Notes: generated by a model from the letters alone, not told the origin. A stretch of 64,000 bases of DNA from Bordetella trematum (GCF_900078335.1 NZ_FKBR01000045.1:180547-244546); one strand, 5' to 3'; shown: positions 46,522-55,710, counted from the stretch's first letter. A program made the numbers and translations.

Positions 46522-48639
46522 ATGGGCGCTCTGCTGACCCTCTTGAAAACCCAAGGCGCGGCCAACGCGCGCATGCTGGCCGGCCCGGTGCTGATCGTGC
46601 TGGTGCTGGGCATGATGGTGTTGCCGCTGCCCACCTTCCTGCTGGACCTGCTGTTCACGTTCAACATCGCCCTGTCGATCATGATCCTGCTGGTGGCCAT
46701 GTTCACCCGCAAGGCGCTGGACTTCGCGGCCTTTCCGTCGGTGCTGCTGTTCGCTACGCTGCTGCGGCTGTCATTGAACGTGGCCTCGACCCGGGTGGTG
46801 CTGCTGCACGGCCATGAGGGACCGGACGCCGCCGGCAAGGTGATCGAGGCTTTCGGCCATTTCCTGGTGGGCGGCAACTTCACGGTGGGCCTGATCATTT
46901 TCGTGATCCTGACCATCATCAACTTCATCGTCATCACCAAGGGCGCCGGGCGTATTGCCGAGGTGGGCGCGCGCTTTACCCTGGATGCCATGCCGGGCAA
47001 GCAGATGGCCATTGACGCCGATCTGAACGCGGGCCTGATCGGCGAGGACGAGGCGCGCAAGCGCCGCGCCGAGGTCTCGCAGGAATCGGACTTCTATGGC
47101 TCGATGGACGGGGCCAGCAAGTTTGTGCGCGGCGACGCCGTGGCGGGTCTGCTGATCATGGTGATCAACGTGGTGGCCGGCCTGATCGTGGGCGTGGCCC
47201 AGCACGACATGTCGGTGGGCGAATCGGCCCGGGTCTATACGCTGCTGACCATCGGTGATGGCCTGGTGGCGCAGATCCCGGCGCTGGTGATCTCCACGGC
47301 GGCAGGTGTGGTGGTCTCGCGTGTGGCGACCGACCAGGACGTCGGCCAGCAGATCCTCGGGCAACTGTTCTCCAACCCCCACGTCATGTATCTGACCGCG
47401 GGCATCATCGGCATCATGGGCCTGATCCCCAATATGCCGCATCTGGCGTTTCTGACGCTGTCGGCGGCCCTGGGCGGGATCGGCTACGCACTCAGCAAGC
47501 GGGAGCGGCTGCGCGTACAGGAGCAGGCCCAGGAGCGCCCGCAGGTCGAGGCGCAAGCTCAGGCCGCGGCGGCCGAGGCCAGTTGGGATGACGTCACCAT
47601 GGTCGATCCGCTCGGGCTGGAGGTCGGTTATCGCCTGATCCCGCTGGTAGACCACGCCCAGAACGGCGAGCTGCTGCATCGCATTCGCAGCTTGCGCAAG
47701 AAGTTTGCCCAGGACGTGGGGTTTCTGCCCCCGGTGGTGCATATCCGCGACAACCTGGAGCTCAAGCCCAACGATTACCGCATTCTGCTGTCCGGCGTTG
47801 AGATCGGTCGCGGCGTGGCCATGCCGGGGCAGTGGCTGGCGATCGATCCGGGCGGCGTGAGCGGTCCCTTGCAGGGGGCGGCCACGACCGACCCGGCTTT
47901 CGGCCTGCCTGCCGTGTGGATCGACAACGGCCAGCGCGATCAGGCCCAGGTGCTGGGCTATACCGTGGTGGATGCCAGCACCGTGGTGGCCACGCACCTG
48001 AACCATCTGATGCATCGCCATGGGGCCAATCTCCTGGGCCGCCAGGAAGTCCAGCAGTTGCTCGAGCGCCTGGGCAACGAGGCGCCCAAGCTGGTCGAGG
48101 ACTTCGTGCCCAAAATGCTGTCGCTGACTACCTTGCAGAAGGTGCTGCAGGGTTTGCTGGCCGAGGAAGTGCCAATCCGCGACATGCGCAGCATCATCGA
48201 CACCCTGAGCGAGCACGCGCCGCGTCTGGCGGCGCAGGCCGGGGCAGTGGGGGGGCAGCCGGATGTCCAGGAGCTGATTGCCCTCACGCGTCGCGCGCTG
48301 GGCCGCGCCATTACCCAGCAGTGGTTCCCGGGCGATGGCGAGCTGCGGGTGATCGGCCTGGACGTCAAGCTGGAGCGGGTGCTGTCGCAGGCGCTGGCCA
48401 CCAGCGGCGGCCTGGAGCCGGGCCTGGCCGAAACGCTGCTGCGCGAGACCGAGGCGGCCGTGCAACGCCAGGAAAGCCAGGGCAATGCCCCGGTGCTGCT
48501 GGTGTCCTCGCCGCTGCGCGCGCCTTTGGCGCGCTTCCTGCGCCATCATCTGCCCCAGCTTGGGGTGTTGTCCAATGCCGAGATCCCCGATGAGCGCGTG
48601 GTGCGCGTGACGGCCCTGATCGGAGGATCGGGCGAATGA
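46522..48639 (+). CDS. flhA: Flagellar type III export gate protein FlhA
   Basis: A 705-aa export gate. Eight membrane helices occupy the first half, with PLPTFLLDLLFTFNIALSIMILLVAMF in parts and the FHIPEP-region sequence FPSVLLFATLLRLSLNVASTR in parts. The loop AGRIAEVGARFTLDAMPGKQMAIDADLNAG in parts is family-diagnostic. The soluble C-terminal domain binds export chaperones and ends ERVVRVTALIGGSGE. The stop overlaps the flhF start by 4 bases. Confidence 0.97.
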   Translation: MGALLTLLKTQGAANARMLAGPVLIVLVLGMMVLPLPTFLLDLLFTFNIALSIMILLVAMFTRKALDFAAFPSVLLFATLLRLSLNVASTRVVLLHGHEGPDAAGKVIEAFGHFLVGGNFTVGLIIFVILTIINFIVITKGAGRIAEVGARFTLDAMPGKQMAIDADLNAGLIGEDEARKRRAEVSQESDFYGSMDGASKFVRGDAVAGLLIMVINVVAGLIVGVAQHDMSVGESARVYTLLTIGDGLVAQIPALVISTAAGVVVSRVATDQDVGQQILGQLFSNPHVMYLTAGIIGIMGLIPNMPHLAFLTLSAALGGIGYALSKRERLRVQEQAQERPQVEAQAQAAAAEASWDDVTMVDPLGLEVGYRLIPLVDHAQNGELLHRIRSLRKKFAQDVGFLPPVVHIRDNLELKPNDYRILLSGVEIGRGVAMPGQWLAIDPGGVSGPLQGAATTDPAFGLPAVWIDNGQRDQAQVLGYTVVDASTVVATHLNHLMHRHGANLLGRQEVQQLLERLGNEAPKLVEDFVPKMLSLTTLQKVLQGLLAEEVPIRDMRSIIDTLSEHAPRLAAQAGAVGGQPDVQELIALTRRALGRAITQQWFPGDGELRVIGLDVKLERVLSQALATSGGLEPGLAETLLRETEAAVQRQESQGNAPVLLVSSPLRAPLARFLRHHLPQLGVLSNAEIPDERVVRVTALIGGSGE

Positions 48640-51065
48640 AGTTGCATAAATTCATCGGCGCCAACAGCCGCGACGTGATGCGGCAGGTGCGCGAGGCGCT
48701 GGGAGAGGATGCCCTGATCGTGTCCAACCGCAGCGTGCCGGGCGGCATCGAGGTGGTTGCCGCCCGCGATAGCGAGGCAGGTGATCCTGGGCCGGCCCCG
48801 TCGCCGGCGCCCGCGACCGGCTCGACCGCCGCGCCACGCCAGGACAGCTATCTGGCCATGCGCTCGGCTCGCGCCTATGGCGATGCCGCCGGCATTGCCC
48901 TGGAGCCGCAGGGCGATGCGGACATCGCCTTGCCAGGCGGCGAGACGGGCAGGCCGGCGGCGTGCGCAGGCGCCGCGCACACGGGCCCGCGGCCGCCCGC
49001 AGCGGCGGCAGGTTCGCCGCTGGCGCAGCCTTTGCCGCAGGGCCCGGACGTCCAGGCCGCGCTCGACGCGCTGCGCGGCAGCCTCGAGAGCCGGATGGAC
49101 GGCCTGCTCTGGAGCCAGGGCCGTGAGCCGGTCAATGCGGGGCTCTTCCGCGCCTTGCTGGAAGCCGGTTTCAGCATGCCGCTGGTGCGCGCCTTGCTGC
49201 AGCGTCTGCCGGCGCAGTTGGATGCGAGCCAGGCGCGCGACTGGGCGCGCAATGAGTTGCTCACCCATCTGCCGGTGCTGCGCAATGAAGAGGACTTCCT
49301 GGCGCAAGGCGGGGTGATCGCGCTGGTCGGGCCGACCGGCGTGGGCAAGACCACCACCCTGGCCAAGCTCGCCGCGCGCTGCGTGGCGCGCGAAGGCCGC
49401 GATCAGGTCGCCATGCTGACGACCGACAATTTCCGTATCGGCGCGCTAGAGCAGCTGCAGATCTATGGTCGCCTCATGGGCGTGCCGGCCCATTCGGTGC
49501 GTGATGCGGCCGAGCTGCGCGCGGCATTGGCCGCGCTGGGCAGTCGCAAACTCATCCTGATCGATACCACCGGCATCAGCCAGCGCGACCGGCAGGTCGC
49601 CGAGCAGGCGGCGCTGCTGTGCGCGGCGGCGCAGCCGGTGCGCCGCCTGCTCGTGCTCAATGCCGCCAGCCAGGGCGACACGCTCGACGAAGTGGCCCAC
49701 GCCTACCGGCATGGCGGCGGCGAAGACGTCGTGGGATGCATCATCACCAAGCTGGACGAGGCGACGCGCCTGGGGCCGGCGCTCGATACGGCGATCCGTC
49801 ATCGCCTGCCGATCCACTATCTGTCGCATGGGCAGAAGGTGCCCGAGCATCTGGCCGTGGCGCAGGCTCAGCCGCTGGTGGATCATGCCCTGGCGCCGCT
49901 GCAGCCGGGGCGCGCGCTGTATGCGCCCAGTGAGGCCGATCTGGCCGCGCTGTGGCGCAGCCAGGCGCAGGATGAGCAGCGCCAGCGCCAGTTGCTGGCC
50001 GCTGCCATCGCGCCGGCCGGCGCACAGGGGGCCGAGGGGGTGGACGAAGCGCTGGATTGGCTCGCCCGTGATCCGGCCTGCAAGCAGGGCAGGCTGCTGT
50101 GGCGCAGCATGGCGGGCGTGCCTGCCGCCGAAGCGGCGCGGGCCCAGGTGCTGGCGATGTTGCAACGCGAGTTTCCGGCCCAGTGCCGGCGCTATCTGTT
50201 GGCCATGCACGGGAAGGCCTCGCTCAAGGGGGAGGGCTTGCCGGGCGGCGTGTTGCACGCCACGCTCATGATGAGCGACCGGGGCGCGGCCCTGGCCGCA
50301 CCGGCCCAGCATCTCATGCTGCCGCATGGCACGCTCAGCACTTTCGGTTCGGCGATGGGGCAGGACCAGCCGGCGCCTGCCTTGCTGGCCCGGGCAGCCT
50401 GGTTGCATGAGGCCATGCCGCAAGTGCCCCAGGTGCAGGTGTTCGACATGGGCGCCGCCGCGCTGGCGCAAGGTCTGAACGAGGCGGGCCGGCTATGGGT
50501 GGCGCGTTGCGCGGGCGGGCTGCGCATTGTGCAGGATGACTGCCCGACCACGTTGAATGCGGTAGCCCGCAATCTGGGCTATGTGCCGGCCGGGGCGCTG
50601 GCCGACGGTCAGGCGCTGTGGGCCAGTGGCACCGAGGTGCAATTGCCCGCGCGTGCCGCAGAAGGGGCCGTGTTGCGTCTGGTGGCCGCGCGGGTGGTGG
50701 ATGCGGCCGGCGAGATCCGGGCGCAGTACTACGGCCTGAGCAACCTTGCCACGGCGCAGGCCGATGCGGCCACGATTGCCGGCTGGCTGGTGCAATATGA
50801 GCGCGCCAAGGCGGCTTTGCGCTATCTCGGTCACGCCTGGGCGGCGCTGCCGCGCACTCCGCCGGCCCTGGACGCAATGCGCACCCAGGCAGTGCTGGCC
50901 GGGCAACTGGCGGCCGCCTGCTGGCAACTCAGTCAGGCCGAGGGCGCGCGCGCGCCGCTGGCCGGCCTGATCGGCCCGGCCGAGCGCAGCATGCCCAGCC
51001 GGCTGCTGCCGGTGGCCTTGCTGAAAATGTACGCTTTGCTGGAGATGGCCCAAGGGGCGGCGTAA
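48636..51065 (+). CDS. flhF: Flagellar SRP-like GTPase FlhF with a long C-terminal extension
   Basis: An 809-aa protein. Residues 1-45 (MKLHKFIGANSRDVMRQVREAL) match FlhF N-termini; a variable Ala/Pro region follows to about 110. The NG GTPase domain spans roughly 150-425 with G1 GPTGVGKTTT (Lys238), TTDNFRIGALEQLQIYGRLM in one block, G3 LIDTTGISQRDR and G4 IITKLDEATRLG. Most FlhF proteins end near there, at about 400-450 residues; this one continues for about 380 residues that I do not recognise, with no membrane helices. No flhG gene follows; the next gene is the convergent flgN. ATG 48636 overlaps the flhA stop. Confidence 0.92.
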   Translation: MKLHKFIGANSRDVMRQVREALGEDALIVSNRSVPGGIEVVAARDSEAGDPGPAPSPAPATGSTAAPRQDSYLAMRSARAYGDAAGIALEPQGDADIALPGGETGRPAACAGAAHTGPRPPAAAAGSPLAQPLPQGPDVQAALDALRGSLESRMDGLLWSQGREPVNAGLFRALLEAGFSMPLVRALLQRLPAQLDASQARDWARNELLTHLPVLRNEEDFLAQGGVIALVGPTGVGKTTTLAKLAARCVAREGRDQVAMLTTDNFRIGALEQLQIYGRLMGVPAHSVRDAAELRAALAALGSRKLILIDTTGISQRDRQVAEQAALLCAAAQPVRRLLVLNAASQGDTLDEVAHAYRHGGGEDVVGCIITKLDEATRLGPALDTAIRHRLPIHYLSHGQKVPEHLAVAQAQPLVDHALAPLQPGRALYAPSEADLAALWRSQAQDEQRQRQLLAAAIAPAGAQGAEGVDEALDWLARDPACKQGRLLWRSMAGVPAAEAARAQVLAMLQREFPAQCRRYLLAMHGKASLKGEGLPGGVLHATLMMSDRGAALAAPAQHLMLPHGTLSTFGSAMGQDQPAPALLARAAWLHEAMPQVPQVQVFDMGAAALAQGLNEAGRLWVARCAGGLRIVQDDCPTTLNAVARNLGYVPAGALADGQALWASGTEVQLPARAAEGAVLRLVAARVVDAAGEIRAQYYGLSNLATAQADAATIAGWLVQYERAKAALRYLGHAWAALPRTPPALDAMRTQAVLAGQLAAACWQLSQAEGARAPLAGLIGPAERSMPSRLLPVALLKMYALLEMAQGAA

Positions 51066-51088
51066 GGCGCGCCCCGGGGCCGTGCGCG

Positions 51089-51571
51089 TCAGGCGGCCAC
51101 GATGGTCGGGCGGCTGGCGCTGCCCAGGGGGCGGCCGCGGCCGCTGGCATCGTAGGTGGTGCCGCCCTGGTTGCCCAGGCGGCGCAGGGCGGCCAGGGTC
51201 TGCTCGGTGTGGCGCAGATTGATTTCGAGGATCAGCGCGTTGCGCTGGTTGGCCTGGCGCGCCTGGCCGGCCTGTTCCTGCAGCGTCTGCCAGGCCTGGG
51301 ACAGCTCCGGATGCAGCGCGACGGCGGCTTCGGTGCCGGCGTGGCCGCTTGCCAATCCCATGGCGGCCAGCACCTGGTCGCGCCGCTGGCTGGCCAGCAC
51401 CAGCTGGTCGGCCAGCTGTTCCTTGTGTTGCGCCGCGTCTTTCAGCGCCTGCACGGCCTTGCGGTCCAGCAAGGCCTCGCCTTCGGCGGCCAGAGCCGCG
51501 GCGAACTGCTCGATGAGTTCGGTTTCATGGGCCAGACAGGCGCCGAGGGCAGAGGGCAGGGATTTGGGCAT
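51089..51571 (-). CDS. flgN: Flagellar export chaperone FlgN
   Basis: A 160-aa largely helical cytoplasmic protein, the chaperone for hook-filament junction proteins FlgK and FlgL. The sequence LAHETELIEQFAAALAAEGEALLDRKAVQALKDAAQHKEQLADQL, read in segments, is typical of FlgN, as is its place 5 bases downstream of flgM. It is convergent with flhF, 23 bases between stops. The helical C-terminal half ends in a low-complexity tail. Confidence 0.9.
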   Translation of the reverse strand: MPKSLPSALGACLAHETELIEQFAAALAAEGEALLDRKAVQALKDAAQHKEQLADQLVLASQRRDQVLAAMGLASGHAGTEAAVALHPELSQAWQTLQEQAGQARQANQRNALILEINLRHTEQTLAALRRLGNQGGTTYDASGRGRPLGSASRPTIVAA

Positions 51572-51576
51572 GATGA

Positions 51577-51867
51577 TTACTTCAGCAATTCCTTGGCGCT
51601 GGAAATCAGGCTGTCGGCGATCCGGCTGGGATCGATGCGCAACTGGCCGGAGGCGATGGCAGCCCGGATGGCGGCCACGCGCTCCATGTCGATATCCTTG
51701 CCGCCTTCCTGCAGGGCCAGCAGCTGGCGCGAGGCGCCGCTTAACTCGACCTGGGCGCTGCCCGCCCGGGGGGCGCTGGACGCGCCATAGGCCTGGGCCA
51801 CGGCCGCGTCGTTGCGGGCCGCCGGGATATTGGCAAGCGGGCGGGCAAGGTTGGTGTTGATCTTCAA
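51577..51867 (-). CDS. flgM: Anti-sigma-28 factor FlgM
   Basis: A 96-aa inhibitor of FliA that is exported once the hook is complete, releasing sigma-28. The start MKINTNLARPL and the C-terminal sigma-binding helices MERVAAIRAAIASGQLRIDPSRIADSLISSAKELLK, read in segments, are characteristic. It has its own sigma-28 promoter (51931-51957) and shares a transcript with flgN, giving the usual feedback on FliA. Confidence 0.95.
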   Translation of the reverse strand: MKINTNLARPLANIPAARNDAAVAQAYGASSAPRAGSAQVELSGASRQLLALQEGGKDIDMERVAAIRAAIASGQLRIDPSRIADSLISSAKELLK

Positions 51868-51930
51868 GATGGACTCCGCAATGCGAGAGAAAGACGGCGC
51901 CTGGGCAGACGCTACCTTGTCATGCCCCGG

Positions 51931-51957
51931 GTAACGGCAGGCGCGGGCCGAACTTTA
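51931..51957 (-). promoter_or_regulatory. sigma-28 promoter of flgMN
   Basis: On the minus strand: TAAA (51957-51954), exactly 15 bases, GCCGTTAC (51938-51931). It fits the sigma-28 consensus in both boxes and spacing. Start near 51924 gives a leader of about 57 nt to flgM. It lies between flgA and flgM, so flgM can be made late independently of flgA. Confidence 0.75.
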
Positions 51958-51972
51958 GCGGCCGGCCGTTCG

Positions 51973-51991
51973 TGAATGTGTAACACATTCA
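51973..51991. promoter_or_regulatory. 19-bp perfect palindrome over the flgA stop codon
   Basis: TGAATGTGT (51973-51981), central A, ACACATTCA (51983-51991). The last three bases are the flgA stop codon on the minus strand. It lies 15 bases upstream of the flgM -35. It could be a repressor or activator site for flgM, or a short-loop hairpin ending the flgA message; position favours a DNA-binding role but does not prove it. Confidence 0.6.
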
Positions 51992-52672
51992 TAGCGCCAC
52001 CTCCACTTCGCCGGCCGCTTGCACCTGGCCGTTGATCACCTGCCCGGATACCGTACGCACCTGCAGCATGGCGCCAGGTTCGGCGTCGTGCAGTGCCTGG
52101 CCTTCGCTGGTGACGGTAAATCCCTGGCCGCGCGCTACCAGGCGCACCGATTGCCCCCGCAGCACGGTATGGGGGCTGCGCAAGGCCTGCTCGCGCAGGG
52201 TCTGCCCGGCGCCCACCCGCTGGCGGGTCTGCATGCCGAGGATGCGCGTCGGGTCGGTCAGCGCGCCGCTGGGCAGCGTGAGCAGGTCGCCGTCGCGGGC
52301 CTGCATGTCGTCCGGCCCCAGGGTCATGCCGGGCGCGAGAGCGCGGCTGGCGACGTAATACTGGCCCGGCGCGCTCAGCGTGGCCTGGACATAGGTGCTC
52401 CAGGATTGCGGCGCCGTGCAGCGCACGCCCACCGACATGCGGGGGCGCAGCCGGGCGTTGGCTGGCAGGAAAGCCTGCGGTTGATGGCAGGCCGGCAGCC
52501 GGTCCACGCGCGCGGCCTCGATGGCGATGCTTGCCTCGGGGCTCAGCGCCGCCAGTTCTCCGGCCAGCAGGGCTTCGGCAGCCTGCGCGACCGCCTCGGG
52601 CGATTGCATGGCCTGGCCGAAAGCCGGGGAAGCCGATAGGCAGAGCGAAAGCAGGGCGGCGTGGACTCGCAT
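51989..52672 (-). CDS. flgA: Flagellar P-ring assembly chaperone FlgA
   Basis: A 227-aa periplasmic protein needed to build the P ring from FlgI. A signal peptide covers residues 1-20 (LLSLCLSASPAFGQA). The C-terminal SAF-like domain has ALAPGMTLGPDDMQARDGDLLTLPSG in parts, GQTLREQALRSPHTVLRGQSVRLVARGQGFTVTSEGQAL in parts and ends VINGQVQAAGEVEVAL. It is divergent from flgB across 170 bases and leads the flgA-flgM-flgN group. Confidence 0.95.
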   Translation of the reverse strand: MRVHAALLSLCLSASPAFGQAMQSPEAVAQAAEALLAGELAALSPEASIAIEAARVDRLPACHQPQAFLPANARLRPRMSVGVRCTAPQSWSTYVQATLSAPGQYYVASRALAPGMTLGPDDMQARDGDLLTLPSGALTDPTRILGMQTRQRVGAGQTLREQALRSPHTVLRGQSVRLVARGQGFTVTSEGQALHDAEPGAMLQVRTVSGQVINGQVQAAGEVEVAL

Positions 52673-52726
52673 GATGACAGGATTGTAGGGAGGGCCGGTG
52701 CGAAGGCAAGACGCGAATTGCGTTGG

Positions 52727-52734
52727 AAATAGCG
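52727..52734 (+). promoter_or_regulatory. AAATAGCG, candidate FlhDC half-box between flgA and flgB
   Basis: AAATAGCG equals the AAATARCG half of the E. coli FlhDC box and lies in the divergent flgA/flgB control region, where an early-gene activator is expected. The full inverted partner at the usual 10-12 base spacing is not present, so this is a weak call. Confidence 0.3.
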
Positions 52735-52842
52735 GTTTATTTGCCTGATTGTCGCCACCTCCCGACCCCTAAGATGCTCGCATGCCAGAAAAGGCCGGGC
52801 CATGCGTGTCCGGTTTCCACCCCCCGACCGAAGGCAGGATGC

Positions 52843-53253
52843 ATGCTAGACCGGCTTAACGAGGACTTCAGTTTCTTTCAGCGATCCATTGCCTTGCGCG
52901 CGCAGCGCCAGGAAGTGCTGGCGGCCAACGTCGCCAACGCGGATACGCCCAATTTCAAGGCGCGCGATTTCGATTTCAAGGCCGCCATGCAGAACGCCAT
53001 GGACGGGCGCATGAAGCTGCCGGACACGCACCTTGCGCTGACCTCGGCGCGCCACATCCCTGCCAAGGCCGTCAGCGACAGCGGCCCGGCCGAATTGCTG
53101 TACCGCCTGCCTTATCAGGCCAGCCTGGATGGCAACACGGTCGACATGGACGTCGAGCGGGTCCAGTTTGCCGACAACACGCTGCATTACCAGAGCAGCC
53201 TGCAGATTCTGTCCAACCGTATCCGCGGCCTGCAGTCGGCCATCTCAGAATAA
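52843..53253 (+). CDS. flgB: Flagellar basal-body rod protein FlgB
   Basis: A 136-aa proximal rod protein. The start [43 protein letters not shown], read in segments, gives the rod-family signature ([15 protein letters not shown]). ATG 52843 is chosen because family homology begins there. The C-terminal helix ends [17 protein letters not shown]. It is first of the rightward flgBCDEFGHIJ operon; flgC follows after 23 bases. Confidence 0.96.
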   Translation: MLDRLNEDFSFFQRSIALRAQRQEVLAANVANADTPNFKARDFDFKAAMQNAMDGRMKLPDTHLALTSARHIPAKAVSDSGPAELLYRLPYQASLDGNTVDMDVERVQFADNTLHYQSSLQILSNRIRGLQSAISE

Positions 53254-53276
53254 GCGTTTCAGGAGTCCAGCCGTCT

Positions 53277-53684
53277 ATGTCGCTGCTCAGTATCTTTGAA
53301 ATTTCCGGCTCCGCACTCACGGCCCAGTCCCAGCGTCTGAACGTGGCGGCCAGCAACCTTGCCAACGTCGACAGCGTGGTCGGTCCCGATGGCCAGCCCT
53401 ATCGGGCGCGCCAGGTGGTGTTCCAGGTGGCGCCGCAAGCCGGCAAGGCCATCGGCGGCGTGAAGGTCAGCGGGGTGGTCGAGGACCAGTCGCCGCTGAA
53501 GATGGTCTACAACCCGAGCCATCCGATGGCCGACGCGCAAGGCTATGTGTCGATGCCCAATGTGGACCCGGTCGCCGAGACGGTCAACATGATCGCGGCT
53601 TCGCGCTCCTACCAGGCCAACGTCGAAGTGTTGAGCACGGCCAAGCAGCTGATGCAGCGCACGCTCACCATCGGCCAGAACTGA
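53277..53684 (+). CDS. flgC: Flagellar basal-body rod protein FlgC
   Basis: A 135-aa rod protein. The N-terminal helix ends in the family motif [27 protein letters not shown] in parts; the C-terminus has [24 protein letters not shown] in parts, the flagellar rod-hook signature. Length is normal. Confidence 0.97.
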   Translation: MSLLSIFEISGSALTAQSQRLNVAASNLANVDSVVGPDGQPYRARQVVFQVAPQAGKAIGGVKVSGVVEDQSPLKMVYNPSHPMADAQGYVSMPNVDPVAETVNMIAASRSYQANVEVLSTAKQLMQRTLTIGQN

Positions 53685-53701
53685 AGGCAGGGAACCCGAT
53701 C

Positions 53702-54394
53702 ATGACCGTCGTTACCAATGAAGCCGGCGCGCTGTCGGCCCAGTTCGGCAGTGTGTCGTCCAATGCCGCCAAAAGCATCCAGGATCAGTTCCTGACGCTG
53801 CTGGTCACGCAGCTCAAGAACCAGGACCCGCTCAATCCGATGGAGAACGCCGAGCTGACTTCCCAGCTGGCGCAGATTTCCACGGTCGAAGGCGTGAACA
53901 ACCTCAACAAGACCTTGATGGCCATCAGCGGCCAGATCGATGTCTCGCAGTCCATGAATGCCGTGGCGCTGATCGGCAAGGGCGTGCTGGTGCCGGGCAA
54001 CAAAGTGGCCCTGGGCAGCGATCCGGCCGATGCGGGGCGGCGCGAAGCCACCCCGCTGGGCTATGACGTGCCGGCCGACGCCAGCACGCTGACGCTCAAA
54101 ATCATGGACGGCGCCGGCAATGTGGTGCGCACGGTCGAGATGAAGGACGTCGCCGCCGGTGTCTACGCCTACCAGTGGGATGGGCAGAGCGACAGCGGCG
54201 AAGCCGTCAAGGATGGCGCCTACACCTTTGCCGTGACGGCCTTCAATGCCGACAACAAATCGGTCGGTGCCCAGGCGCTGACCTATGGCCAGGTCAAGAG
54301 CGTCGATTACTCGGCCAATGGCCTGCGCCTGGACCTGGGCATCAATGGCGGGCAGATCAGCATGCTGGACATCCGCAAGGTCCTCACTTCCTGA
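53702..54394 (+). CDS. flgD: Flagellar hook-cap scaffold protein FlgD
   Basis: A 230-aa hook-capping protein, needed for hook assembly but not retained. The N-terminal segment has IQDQFLTLLVTQLKNQDPLNPMENAELTSQLAQISTVEGVNNLN in parts, the FlgD export and capping region. A Tudor/FlgD-Ig domain follows (GAGNVVRTVEMKDVAAGVYAYQWDGQSDSG in parts). It lies 17 bases after flgC and 72 before flgE. Confidence 0.96.
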   Translation: MTVVTNEAGALSAQFGSVSSNAAKSIQDQFLTLLVTQLKNQDPLNPMENAELTSQLAQISTVEGVNNLNKTLMAISGQIDVSQSMNAVALIGKGVLVPGNKVALGSDPADAGRREATPLGYDVPADASTLTLKIMDGAGNVVRTVEMKDVAAGVYAYQWDGQSDSGEAVKDGAYTFAVTAFNADNKSVGAQALTYGQVKSVDYSANGLRLDLGINGGQISMLDIRKVLTS

Positions 54395-54466
54395 GGCGTC
54401 GCACGCAATCTAACCAAGCACGCGCCGGCGGCGCCTGCCTGACTCAAGTATCGAAGGGATAAAGAC

Positions 54467-55687
54467 ATGGGATTCGGACAAGGATTGAGCGGCCTGAAGG
54501 CGGCTTCGCAGAATCTGGACGTCATCGGCAACAACATCGCCAACTCGGGCACGGTCGGTTTCAAGTCCGGCTCGGTGTCGTTTGCCGACGTCTACGCCAG
54601 CTCGCGCGTGGGTTTGGGGGTCAAGGTGGCCGGCGTCAACCAGCGCTTCACGGTGGGGTCGGTGTCGACCACGGGGGGCGAGTACGATATCGCCATCGAT
54701 GGCGCCAAGGGCTTTTTCCGCCTGGCCGATTCCAGCGGCAACATCGTCTACAGCCGCAACGGCGAGTTCGGGCTGGACAAGAATTTCTTCATCACCAACG
54801 CCCTGGGCCATCGCCTGACGGGCTATCCGGCCGGTGCCATCGGCACCGATCCGGTGCAGTTGCAGGTGCCGCAAGGCAACATCAGCCCGGAAGTCACCAC
54901 GACGGCGGGCACCCAGACCAACCTGAACGCCAACGCCAAGCCGGTGCCGGCCGGGTCTGCCTTCGATCCGTCCAACAGCGCCACCTACACCGATTCGGTG
55001 CCCACCACGATCTACGACACGCTGGGCAACTCGCACCAGATGGTGCAGTACTTCGTCAAGCGCGAAGCCAACGCCGCCGGCGAGAGCGTGTATGACGTCT
55101 ATTACCAGGTCGATGGCAAGGCGGTGACCGTGGACGGCGGGCAGACCCATGCGACGCTCACGTTCAACAGCGCCGGCGTCCTCAAGGGCAGCCCGTCGCG
55201 CCAGATCGAAATTCCCAACCCGGGCGGCACGGTGTCGCCGGCCGACGACATGCTGGTGACTATGAGCTACCAGAACGTCACGCAGTTCGGCAGCGACTTC
55301 AGCCCCAAGGTGACGGCCAACGGTTACGCCAGCGGCGAGTTCTCGTCGATCTCGATCGCCAAGAACGGCGACATCATGGCCATCTACACCAATGGCGAAA
55401 CGCAGGCGGTGGGCACCATCGCGCTGGCCAATTTCAATAACGTCGGCGGGCTCAAGCCGGTGGGCGACAACGCCTGGAGCGAAACCGGCGAGTCGGGGCA
55501 GGCCACGCTGGGCCAGCCCGGCACCAACGGCCTGGCCACGCTGGTGGGCCAGGCGCTGGAGGCATCCAACGTCGACATGAGCCAGGAGCTGGTCAACATG
55601 ATCATCGCCCAGCGCACCTATCAGGCCAATGCCCAGACCATCAAGACGCAGGATGAAGTCATGCAAGTCTTGATGAATATGCGTTGA
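54467..55687 (+). CDS. flgE: Flagellar hook protein FlgE
   Basis: A 406-aa hook subunit. The N-terminus reads MGFGQGLSGLKAASQNL and DVIGNNIANSGTVGFKSGSV; the C-terminus has ALEASNVDMSQELVNMIIAQRTYQANAQTIKTQDEVMQVLMNMR in parts. The middle forms the D1/D2 domains. Length is close to the 402 aa of E. coli FlgE. The ribosome site GAAGGGA is good. Confidence 0.97.
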   Translation: MGFGQGLSGLKAASQNLDVIGNNIANSGTVGFKSGSVSFADVYASSRVGLGVKVAGVNQRFTVGSVSTTGGEYDIAIDGAKGFFRLADSSGNIVYSRNGEFGLDKNFFITNALGHRLTGYPAGAIGTDPVQLQVPQGNISPEVTTTAGTQTNLNANAKPVPAGSAFDPSNSATYTDSVPTTIYDTLGNSHQMVQYFVKREANAAGESVYDVYYQVDGKAVTVDGGQTHATLTFNSAGVLKGSPSRQIEIPNPGGTVSPADDMLVTMSYQNVTQFGSDFSPKVTANGYASGEFSSISIAKNGDIMAIYTNGETQAVGTIALANFNNVGGLKPVGDNAWSETGESGQATLGQPGTNGLATLVGQALEASNVDMSQELVNMIIAQRTYQANAQTIKTQDEVMQVLMNMR

Positions 55688-55710
55688 CGCGCGCGCAGGC
55701 GGAGTAGGCG

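Noticed and set aside
49923..51065. The end of flhF as a separate gene (for example flhG) fused by a sequencing error
   Set aside because: The frame is continuous, no ParA/MinD Walker motif is present, and no internal ribosome site stands out.
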